From contig CAIIXF020000002.1 in assembly GCA_903813345.2 (NCBI GenBank), positions 10,230,650-10,294,649 of the forward strand: a stretch of DNA of 64,000 nt, read 5' to 3'. Position 1 is the first letter of the stretch, and each line of letters starts with the position of its first letter. The notes below the pieces were generated by a model that made no database searches, was not told the origin of the DNA, and worked only from the letters and a program-made list of their open reading frames with translations. This DNA comes from Owenia fusiformis. Its lineage: Eukaryota > Annelida > Polychaeta > Sabellida > Oweniidae. The translations under genes were made by a program, and so were the position numbers. Positions 13,510 to 61,400 of this stretch are shown piece by piece.

Positions 13510-13596
13510 CCAATTCGGGGCTCAAGGATGACGTCAGAAGGAATGACCATATATAGAACATCGGTCAAATTTGGCCGACGAACACTGATTGGCACG
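13510..13596 (+). promoter_or_regulatory. Candidate promoter and short 5' exon
   Basis: A CCAAT box (13510-13514), a perfect palindromic CRE TGACGTCA (13529-13536) and a TATA-like TATATAG (13550-13556) occur in promoter order. About 40 bp later there is a good 5' splice site, CACG|GTGAGT (exon end 13596). No open start codon follows at once. It could be an upstream non-coding first exon of OGT, about 3.2 kb downstream on the same strand, or an unrelated transcript. This is inference from motif order only. Confidence 0.35.
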
Positions 13597-13599
13597 GTG

Positions 13600-16500
13600 A
13601 GTTCACAGGTTTATCGTTGTTTGGAAGAGTGAAGACGAAGCTCTCTTTTAAGAAGTGAAGTCAAACGAATGCAAAGGGTAACTTTTGAGTATATCCACTC
13701 AATGTATGCTGATGTAGATACATAGAGGTTTGTTTCAAATTTAGAATCTGGTCTCATCAGAGGAAACCAAAATGGGAGGGTAAGGGGCCCCAAAATTTCA
13801 TTAAATCTAAAAATGTGGGTCTGAAAATTTGAAAATTTTCATTTACCCCAAAATTCCTGTCTAATTTTATCTACTGACATTTGGAAGGGAACTGGGCATC
13901 ACTGTCCCAAAAACAAAGTCAGGACACATTCTATCATTTTTTCTTTGGGTCTACCTCTACCCTGAGGTGGTAAGCCATTCGCACAAAGGAGCTAATATAA
14001 CTCAATTGCTGTATTAATGTCTTCATATCATGTTTATATATCAGAACAAGGAACTAACTTCTCAAGCTGTGTACAGATAACTTTGTTGTTTTTATCTCTT
14101 ATCAACATTTGAACTTGATTAATCTCCCACTGACACAAACATATAGCTACCTGTAATAAGCAACTCATCAATTACAAAATAAACTTGTATTGATTTTAAC
14201 AATTCACATCCTTGTATGAATGTTTAGATGTGAGAAAATCATCATGATTGGTAAGATGGAAGTAAACAAAGTTAGATGAGTCATCTGGTATTTGTTGTTT
14301 CTGGTCATATTTATCAGTTTCTTTTCATATATATGTACTTCTCTTTTTGATTTCAATGAAATCTCATGTCAGCATATTTTTTAATGGATATAAATGTCCA
14401 TATTTTTTAATGGATACAGTGATCTCCCCAGGATTTTTCATCAAGAGGGTGCAAAATTCTCATTTTCACAATTCAGACCAAAATTGGTCAAAATTTTCAT
14501 GATTTTTCTCATTTTCAAGTGGGTTCAAATGGATTTCCAGGTGGGAGGAAGGCTGTTTTCAAAATCTCAGGTGGGTTCTGCGCCCACTAACTTTAATGCT
14601 GGGGAGACCACTGGGATATAAATGTCTGAAATTGACCTATTAGGGTTTATATCAATTCTATCACACATGTGTTAAGTTATACGACAGTAATAAGCACATG
14701 TCCATCATAAACATATCTCTGAATCCTCACAGTTATACATCATGCACTAACTACCCTTTATAAGACAGTAATCAAATTTGTGTGACACTCTTTAGATGAC
14801 AAAGTAATCTTCCCAGCATTAGAGGAACCATGGACTTCTAACCAAGAAAACTATATGCTACCGCTTCTAGAGAATGTGTTTACTAATATATATTGACAAG
14901 AGATCAATCTATGCTTCTATAGTTTAAATTACATGTGAATAGTGACCAAATATTAATCTTTGCTTCTTCAATACATGTATAGTGTCGGTGAACAGAAATC
15001 ATTGTATAAAGTGACCATAGTAACAGATGGATATAATTCCTAGTTCCTGTATTTAATGTAATCGTTTACCATAAACATGACATAGGAAATTAATATGATG
15101 CATAAAGTATGCATAATGTAATGGCAGTAGTTGTGCACTAAAATGGCATGCCATAAAATTGTATTTTACATTTGTAATAAGCAATACATGTAGCTCCTCT
15201 GTTTTAATATGAAAATATTTGAATGTGATTTAAAAGCTTGAGTGATGAATTCTTCACCCCCCCCCCCCCTTTCCAAAAGTTATTTCAATTCTAGAATCTT
15301 TTTTAATTCCTTCAAGAAAACTAAGAAAGGTTTTTACATTTTATGTTTTTATTTTCTCCTGTGTAAATCCACATAATATTATTTGGATGGAGACCTAGAA
15401 TTTAAACTAATTCTATGGTTTGGTAGAATGCTTTTTAAATAAAAAAATATGCATGATCCAAATGGTAGACAATAATAAACTTCAAAACTTTTGGAGTATT
15501 TTAGAGCCAGAACCCTTTTAGATTACATGAAAACTGTCAATATTCCCTGAACTACATTTTAAAAAAAGAGGAATATGGAAGATGTTAGACCAAACTTCCC
15601 CCCAATAGCTCAGAAAAGGTAAAATTTATCAATTTTTCTCTCCGCAGTCCTTGTAGGCGCTTTAGTCTTGGTTTTAATTGCAGTGTATTGTTGCAATACA
15701 AATTGACATAACTGGCGGTGGACAGATTTTGGTCCTTCCATCTTGATTTCCAGGACCACCCTGTGACATTACTCAGGCTCTGCAGGTACTCATCATGGTC
15801 ATTTACATACAACTCTGACGTGTTTGGAGTAGGTTAGATTCCAGGGTATGCAGATCTTCTAACTTGCAGTTGCACTTGACAATTTGACAGTCACATTGAC
15901 ATTTGTGACTTGTCAAGCAAAAATAGAACAACACTTGAACATTTAAACCATCCACTTATGGTGCATGATATGACACGTAGATTTAATTATTTATAGAAAA
16001 AATATTTAATTTCAATTTCAAAATGCACATAAGGTCCATACTTACCAATAATGTTGTTTTATAACACTTCTTTCAACACGGAAACAAGATCGGTTCGTTT
16101 CTGGAAATGAGTGGGAATCTCAATTAAATGTCAAACTGACCCTTTAAACGAAATTTTAAAATTAAAATCATAAAACTATCGAAATCAACTCTTTCAAGCT
16201 TTCAAAATAAATAAAATATATTGTTAATTTGTTTGAAGATTTTGTAAACAATATTTCAAATACTGTAAAATATTTTCGTGTGGTGGGTTTAGAAAAAGTT
16301 GTGCTTTTTGGTATTATTGGCCCTAACTGAGTATAATATTTTCATATTTCCCTAACTGACTTCATAAAATGACTGAAATTTGTAATTTCTATTCATAATA
16401 TCAATTTGCCAAGAAACAACTGCAAAAGATTCAAAGAAAGTCGTCAAATACCAAAGTAATGGATTAAACTCGGAAGTATTCTTTCTTTCTAACAGTTATA

Positions 16501-16740
16501 CAGTTTCTTTTTCTTTGTTGCAAAGAATTTGCATATTTTCATCCGCCAAACTCAAAAGTGGAACTAAATAAAGTTCCTAACCGTTTTACCCATCAAATAT
16601 ATATTTTTCAGTCAAAAATGGTGATTTTCCCTCATGCAATTGTGTTTTTATAGTATGATTTGATGAAGTTATACGTTTACTAATTGAAATGCGAACTTAT
16701 TTATGTCAGGCAAACTCCAGACAAGGCGGTTATTAGGAAT
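13600..16740. other. Upstream flank of OGT, no gene seen
   Basis: Apart from a CAGTGATCTCCCC-family MITE (14417-14613) and a poly-C run near 15257-15268, I see only AT-rich non-coding sequence. A weak 75-codon minus-strand frame at 15585-15812 has no recognisable family and no supporting splice or promoter context. Confidence 0.4.
14417..14613. repeat. CAGTGATCTCCCC-family MITE, 5-bp duplication
   Basis: The left end is CAGTGATCTCCCCAGG and the right end is CTGGGGAGACCACTG. GGATA flanks both sides directly (14412-14416 and 14614-14618). Other copies lie at 20577-20722, 46171-46369 and, degraded, near 62309. A 5-bp duplication with CAG/CTG ends resembles the 5-bp class of hAT elements. Not coding. 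Confidence 0.7.
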
Positions 16741-16823
16741 TCACAGATCCGCCATTTTGTCTATTGTGAGATGAAAAGAATTTACGCATTTTATCACGTT
16801 TTCCTGATCTAAAAAAGACAAAA
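16741..16823 (+). promoter_or_regulatory. OGT proximal promoter / 5' UTR with YY1-like motif
   Basis: CCGCCATTTTG (16749-16759) is the reverse complement of the CAAAATGGCGG YY1-type element typical of TATA-less housekeeping promoters close to the start site. It lies 65 bp before the inferred OGT start codon. A palindromic CRE TGACGTCA followed by an inverted CCAAT lies just downstream in intron 1 (16951-16962). The start site itself cannot be placed by eye. Confidence 0.5.
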
Positions 16824-37368
<20,545 letters not shown>

Positions 37369-40300
37369 TCTAGACAAGTCACTATAATATTAAAACCATT
37401 ATTGTAAAATATAACTTTCAGAATGTAGATTATAGTTGGTTGTTGGTTTTCATTGATTAAATTCTTGGATACAGTATAATGCACAGTCACATGTTAATGT
37501 GTCCAACTAGGAAAATTGACCTTATTTAAATTAAGACACTTCTTGTTGCTGTGTATTGAACTGTATATGAATAACCTGTCAAAAATACTTGTACAGTGAT
37601 TAATGTATACATTATTATTTGCATGCATGCATTAGATATAAATGTGTCAAGTCCATTTGGGACATGTAGATTATTTCATGGTTCTCTTTGTATAGTTTTC
37701 ATTGAATTTTTGCTATTAATGCAGTGCTTTTGTAAACGATCCAATTTAGTCTTCGAAGAAGCCTAGAGAATAGCTGATGAGCTCAAATAAATATAAGCTC
37801 TGAATTAAAGATTTTCTGGAGACTTTATTTGAGAAGTGATGATGTAAAATATAGTAGAGTTCTGCACACATGTACGATAACATGTACAGCCAATTATTCA
37901 GAATTATGTGAATGTGTGCAAAACTGAACTATTGTGCTGAACTTTGACCTCACCCCTTGGTTGAGTCAGTTTCATATAATATTTATTTTTCGCAATATAT
38001 TGTACATAAGGAGGAAATGTCAATTGTAGATATCTAAGTTATCATCAAATACATGTTTGTAAATAGAATCAGTCATCACCTATGAGGCCAAGACAAAATA
38101 TTCTTGTGGTTTCTATGTATGTAGCTTTTTGAGAATTAACCAGGAATCACACAATAAATTAGCTTGGCCTTCAGTTTGAAATCTCAATGTAATTCATATG
38201 ATGTTTAAGGTAGTTCTGCATTTCAGAATAAACTGAAAAAATTGGAAGATGTCATTTCAATGGAATTTTTTCAACTGTAATATGTGTTGTAGATATCCAT
38301 GTAAATTTTGAAAATGTTAATTTTTCACCATGTGGAACTACCTTAATGAGACCTGCTATTGGGGTAGGTTAAAAAATTTAGTCATAATTTAATCTGCAAG
38401 TCTTCGCAGATTTTGAAACCAAGATAAGCCTAGAGTCTAGGATAAAGTAGTCTTATAGTCAGCATTATGCTTTATGAACTTATTTATCCTGGAATTTTTG
38501 TTCAACATATTGGGTTAGATTAGTTTGAGCTTTGTATATATATCCATATAAAAGCAAGTTAACGTTCAGGATGTGTCATGAGCTTTGGTTTGTTGGTCAG
38601 TGACCACTTTTGCCATGGACTTGTTTTGGAACATGCCATCAGGGTCAGAAAATAAACAGGGGGTGACCATTGGCTTGATGCAAGACTTGTTGATATAAAG
38701 TACCGGTATGTCTTATGACACACCCTGATTTCCCTAGGTGTACTGTATAAAACTATCTGTACTGATGCTCTATGTGTATTGTGCAAGGTTCTATGTACTG
38801 TTTGATTCTATATGTGTACTGTAGGCTGTTATATGTGTATTGATCCAGATGCACATTCTTGTCGTGTATAATATGTGACAACATGCTGTACAAAGTACTT
38901 ATCCAGATTATTCAAATTTTATTTAATTTTCTCTCTTCTATGTTTGAATTATAAATGGCTAGATCATTTTAGTAAGAATGAAGTGGCTGATTTTGGTATA
39001 TGTGGATTTAATCCTAAAGCAACATGTGTTGTATGTTATTATTATTATGTAGAATCAGTCTTTATTAAGGTGAATAAAGGATATTTATGAAATGGACCTC
39101 CTTCTTCTGTAATTTTAAGCCTGGCAATAATTGAGCGATTTTTGTTGGTGCAGTTTAAAAAATTCAGACCAGATAGAAGTGGATATTATTTAAAATCTCC
39201 CTTTGTTCACAAAAGCACATTGGAGATTGATAAACCCATCCACATAAATGAAGGAATCCCAACTTTTGAGTTTGCTAAATGTGCGAGAATAATGAACAAA
39301 TTACTGTCAGATTTGGATATACTGGACAAATTGAACTTGTACGATACATGATTTAATTGTTGGCACCAATGTATGCATCAATATAACAAGTGATCAATTC
39401 TGGATGTTCATATGACACTACACTACTATGTGATCAAATCCCACCGAACAACACATGATTCAATAAATAATGGCAATCTTGAAAATTTCCTCTTGACCAG
39501 AGCTTGCTCGTCCTTAGGTATTGGCACATACCAATTCCATCCACTGATATCTGAGTTATCAAAGATTATATTTTTTTACAAAAAATTGTGGCTACTTTGA
39601 AATTCAGTGGTAGTCTTGAAACATTCTTGAGCGGAGCACCTTTTTCCCTAGGAATCACCATTTAAAATTTGTGCCATATCTGTCAACTGATATTTGGGTG
39701 ATCAAAGATTACAATTTTAATGGCTTTAATGACAAATGGGAGCCATTATGATAAATAGTGGCCATCTTAAATATTTCTTTGTGAACAGAGCTCCTTTATC
39801 TCTATATGCATATATTTGAACCAAATCCATCCATTGGTATTGAGTTATCAAAGATAACATTTTTTATGAGAAATGATGGCCATCGTGGCCACCTTGAAAA
39901 TCTCTTGTTCAGCAGAGGTCATATTGAAAAATCCTACACCCATAAGGCATAAGCCTATAGAATCAAATCGGTCAACTGGTATCACCCAAACACACAACAG
40001 AATGACAATGCCTTGTGTATATTCCCCTCAAACTTTGTCCAGTGGGAAAAGCTATCACTGACAATATATTGGTACAACTGTAGATTGTTTATATTTATAT
40101 AGTAGGCAAATTAGGTTCATAATTTCTAAGTTCCAAATTCTGAAGGCAAGTTCCAAAGTCTGGAAGTAGACACTGTTACTTTATTTTGACTGTGTGTTGA
40201 TGTATTATTTGGCAACATAAGATAATATAATACCGAATTGAGAGATCTACTAAGAGGTCAAAATTGTGCTACCAGATTAAGTCCATATTCACTAAAGGTC

Positions 40301-41046
40301 CCATGCAAACCATAACGTAATAAAGAGTTTTAAACTTTACATGAGACCTTTAATAGCTGGATCATCTAGGAAATACTTAACATTTAACAAACACTTTAAA
40401 TAGGCTAGCATTAAACAATATATTTCTGTTCTCTATTAACATATAATATGCCGCAGCATGCATGCAAAGCTATAGAGCATATGCATTCTCGATAACTCAT
40501 ACATTAATACTTCACAAGTGTTACTTTCAATATGAAAATCTAATCAATAATATAATAAAGATGAACTGTTCACAATTTAGCACGAGACATATTTAGCCAA
40601 AGTGGGGATGAAAATTGAAAACCAGCATGCAGGCATTGCAACTTGCAAATGGTCATGTGAAATGTTTTCTTGGCAGTTCAGTGGGAGACACAAACGAGAT
40701 ATATCTATGGAGAATAGTGAGGTATTTGTTTGAATTCTACCTTCATGAAATATAATTTTCTTAAATTTTACCAAGGGCAAATCTGTAAATGTATTTTTTA
40801 ATCATATTCAAGACATTTTCTGACAACAGATGCTGTGTCTGTAGTAGCTAGTTACTTAATAATTACAATTTTCTAATCGTCAAGTTGGTCTCCTAAACCA
40901 TTTGTTCTCTTCGTAATTTACCCATATTTTGTTATTACATGACGTAATACATACAACTTCGAATCTTGTTATACTCATTTAGAAATATAACACTTGAAAT
41001 AAATATCCATTTATATACTATTATTATATGAATTGTCTAATTCTCA
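37369..41046. other. Convergent 3' region between OGT and HSPA4
   Basis: OGT 3' UTR candidates for polyadenylation are AATAAA at 37786, 38153 and 39073. On the opposite strand an AATAAA (read as TTTATT at 40180-40185) could end the HSPA4 message, giving a 3' UTR of about 0.87 kb. Between about 39400 and 40060 the phrase 'gatatctgagttatcaaagat..' recurs three times in degenerate form. No other coding region is recognised. Confidence 0.4.
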
Positions 41047-57572
<16,526 letters not shown>

Positions 57573-57597
57573 TTAATTGTGATAGAGTTATAAATAA

Positions 57598-57605
57598 TTC
57601 TAGAA
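57598..57605. promoter_or_regulatory. Minimal heat-shock palindrome in HSPA4 leader
   Basis: TTCTAGAA, a two-unit tail-to-tail HSF core, about 30 bp upstream of the HSPA4 start codon and probably in its 5' UTR. Alone it would be weak; it adds to the two stronger elements farther upstream. Confidence 0.35.
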
Positions 57606-57818
57606 ATAATTCTACAACAATCTTTCGAGTCCTTTCTTCACGTTTCCTTACAGATCAGATTTTTCAAATTTTGTTCCTCGGAAAGTAGTGAGTTTGTTTA
57701 AGAATTTGACTCTTCAAACTATATCGTGTTTGCGTATAATGTTCTTGGTACTAGCAGTTTGTGTTAAATTAGTCTGATTGTCTCGTAATTAGTTAATATT
57801 TCCAGTATTTCCATTGAA

Positions 57819-57836
57819 TTCTTGAAGTTTCTAGAA
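57819..57836. promoter_or_regulatory. Four-unit heat-shock element
   Basis: TTCTTGAAGTTTCTAGAA is four perfect alternating units of the HSF site (TTC-nn-GAA-nn-TTC-nn-GAA). It lies 250 bp upstream of the HSPA4 start codon. HSF trimers bind three or more such units, so heat induction of the chaperone gene is strongly predicted; the effect on PLK4 is unknown. Confidence 0.85.
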
Positions 57837-57908
57837 AGCATGAAAAATTAAAGGAAATTAATGCCGGTTGAGAGCCGTTCTCTGATTGGTCAATGAGAAT
57901 CTGAATGG

Positions 57909-57921
57909 TTCTAGAAATTTC
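57909..57921. promoter_or_regulatory. Three-unit heat-shock element
   Basis: TTCTAGAAATTTC is three perfect alternating units (TTC-nn-GAA-nn-TTC), 73 bp beyond the four-unit element and next to an inverted CCAAT box, the usual layout of inducible Hsp promoters. Confidence 0.8.
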
Positions 57922-58417
57922 AGGTGAATTTAAATTATCAGAATAGAACTACAAATGTTGTAACAACTCTCAACTAATAGAGGATTTAAAAAGTACTTAT
58001 TACAATGTTTGAGAACTCTTATATGATAAACTTCCCCATTTTGTCTTAAAAACTAAAGGAATGCAGCGGGACCGCCTCAAAGTAATTGACCAATGAAAAG
58101 AAAGTTTGCAAAATGGTATGCCGGTCGATGTCAATTTTAGTTGTGAATCGAATTCATTACTCAAAATATAAAACAACAACAATTCGGGATATAAAAGACC
58201 TGAATATATTTCAAGAAATACATAAAAATACTGTTTGAGCTACTCTTGAAAATTAGTTCTTATAGTCTTCTCAAAATGATGAAAAGGGACGATTTCGTTT
58301 ATTTTCGAGTTTTCAGATAATTTTGGCGTCCAATTCAAAATGTCGGAAAATCTGGAAACCAAAATTCTCACAAAGTTTGTTGATTTTACACGCTTTTTGG
58401 GCGTCTGAAGAAAAAGA

Positions 58418-58435
58418 ATGGGTGAATCTATAGAA
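58418..58435 (+). CDS. PLK4: PLK4 coding exon 1 (inferred)
   Basis: Six codons (MGESIE) ending at GAA|GTAAGATT. The next exon starts in phase 0 with DFQVLNLLG, so the join reads GESIEDFQVL, parallel to vertebrate PLK4. It is separated from exon 2 by a 3.2-kb intron filled by a fold-back element and other repeats. No other candidate with correct phase and a consensus donor was seen nearer exon 2. Confidence 0.7.
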
Positions 58436-61400
58436 GTAAGATTCTCAACTAGTTATTTATGCACACACTATGTAAATTCCTGTTGAATATTGACACGAAA
58501 TTACTCGTTAGTCTCGATTTTTTTTCAAAAATTAAAGCTGCTTAGCAATGTATTATGTTATTTGGACCTATTTCTACCCATAGGAGACAGGTTACCTGAA
58601 AAGGAAGATAGATATCATTATCAAGGACTGAAACTGAGGCAAGTCTACCCTGGCTGAAATCAGCTCTGAAATAACAATTACTGCATGTCAAGCCGTCATT
58701 CAATGCTGATTTTGTAGAAAACAGATCTGTCCATCCTTCTACATGTGAGTTTTTCCCATAAAGATGCTTGATTAAGTAGAAATTCATCAAATTATACCCC
58801 TAGAATATCAAAGTTCAACTGTACATCAATCGCGTGAGGAAAAAAAACAAATCCATTTTTCACCTTCTGTTCACAAACCCTTCTTCTTCTTCTTGGAAAA
58901 GTTGTCCCTCATTTGACTAACAGCAAATGTGTATGTTTATGCAGCAATATATGTTAGTTTAGAAAATGATTAATTACAATCTTACCTGTACTTCACAGAA
59001 ACATCCTAAGTATGAAAATATTTCACTAAAAATACATGCTTCCATTTTGTCACATGTTCATAATAATTTACATATTGACCATGTGATGTTGACAGGGAGT
59101 GTAAACGCACCTAGCGTACAGGAAATATGTTATGATATTTATTAAGAAATTAGGTATGGTAATCATTATTACTTATTGTATTAAGCCCCCAACCCACTTC
59201 ACAAAGTTCATGAAGTACCAAGGAAAGACCAAATATTAAATAAATTAGAAAAATTTGAATTTCCCAAAAAATCAAGTGGGCGATAATAGAGTCTCTGAAA
59301 CATTAAATTTTTCCTTCATTAACTTATTACATACATTATTTTTAGATAATATTAGTTTGATATGGTGTGGAAAGCACACAATGAGAGATAATTATCGGGA
59401 GTGCATTGAAAATTACAAAATATGTCACTTTTGCCATGTTTCAGAGGCTCTATTATCGCCCACTTGATTTTTTTGGAAATTCAAATTTTTCTAATTTATT
59501 TAATATTTGGTCTTTCCTTGGTACTTCATGAACTTTGTGAAGTGGGTTGGGGGCTTAATACAATAAGTAATAATGATTACCATACCTAATTTCTTAATAA
59601 ATATCATAACATATTTCCTGTACGCTATGCGTTTACACTCCCTGTCAACATCACATGGTCAATATGTAAATTATTATGAACATGTGACAAAATGGAAGCA
59701 TGTATTTTTAGTGAAATATTTTCATACTTAGGATGTTTCTGTGAAGTACAGGTAAGATTGTAATTAATCATTTTCTAAACTAACATATATTGCTGCATAA
59801 ACATACACATTTGCTGTTAGTCAAATGAGGGACAACTTTTCCAAGAAGAAGAAGAAGGGTTTGTGAACAGAAGGTGAAAAATGGATTTGTTTTTTTTCCT
59901 CACGCGATTGATGTACAGTTGAACTTTGATATTCTAGGGGTATAATTTGATGAATTTCTACTTAATCAAGCATCTTTATGGGAAAAACTCACATGTAGAA
60001 GGATGGACAGATCTGTTTTCTACAAAATCAGCATTGAATGACGGCTTGACATGCAGTAATTGTTATTTCAGAGCTGATTTCAGCCAGGGTAGACTTGCCT
60101 CAGTTTCAGTCCTTGATAATGATATCTATCTTCCTTTTCAGGTAACCTGTCTCCTATGTTTCTACCCAAATTGAGTTACTAAATCAATCACTGGGTAAAT
60201 AAATAGAGATTATCCTATATGAGATTCAGGATATTGGGATTATCTCGAGGCAAATATAATATATTTCCCCGAGGGCCGCAGGTCCCGAGGGAAAATACAT
60301 TATATTGGCCAAGGGATAATCCCAATATCCTGAACCGACTATAGGATAATATGTTTATCCCATACCAATCTTGGTCATCTGGTTCACATTGTTCAATCGT
60401 GGAAATATTTTAGAATATTCATGTCCAGTTTTGTTTTCATGGCCGTTGGCGGATTTTCCTGTTCTCTCAAATATTCCAACATTTATTTTCTCGATTTTTT
60501 TGATTGATTAAGTGGATGCTCCTTCCCTTTTTTAAACCACCAAACAGTCGTTTGATGGTTTAAAATGTTGTTAACAGTCATTACGTGAACGTTACAAATT
60601 ATGAACAAATATGCGAGCGCGGCGATTATGACGTAGCGGGCAGATATACTATATCTGCCCGCTCGGAGCGGGACGTAAAGCTATATCTGCCCGCTGATGA
60701 AAATATAAGTTTTTACAAACCGGCTTTATGTACCTATAACACGTCCAACTATGGGATAAATACATATACATGAAGGCCCAGACATGTTATAGGTCATTAA
60801 GAATCACAATTCTAGGATAAAATACCTGCTTCTTACCTGGCAAAAAGTAAGAGAAAGGGAAATCCCCAAATCTATTCATGTTACCACAAACCGTATAGCA
60901 GCAGTATATTTGCTTTTCTCTTGGACTCTAGATCCTCCTTTTTCCTACTTTTGATTTTTTTCATTGAATCAATACACTTTGTCATGGACATTTTGATGAC
61001 ACCAAGCTCGTATGACATTGTATGAGCATGAAAGTTGCAATTTGGTCATCGAGCTACTATTAATGCCCTTATAAATCAGAATCTTGGGAGTTTCTACCAT
61101 AGCGGTCTTGGTACTTTTCAATTAATTGGCCTTATTAACCAGTTGTAGTACAAAGAATCACCTCTGTCATACGTCTATAGCGTCTCCTCTTAACTGTACT
61201 CCCTGTATTTCTCGCTTGTGATTTAGTTTTGCGCTTTTTACGATTATGGTAAAACCACAAAAATTAATCTCCGCCAAATTGTCAATTATATCCCCGGGGA
61301 TTTGGGAATTTAATTATTATCTGTGACTCCATTGCATTTTGTGTTTTGAAAAATGTTTGTCAAAACCAAAAGATCACGATGTATAGAGATTAAGGTCAGG

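Noticed and set aside
15585-15812. 75-codon minus-strand frame near 15.7 kb
   Set aside because: Some protein-like composition, but no recognisable family, promoter or splice context; not strong enough to annotate.
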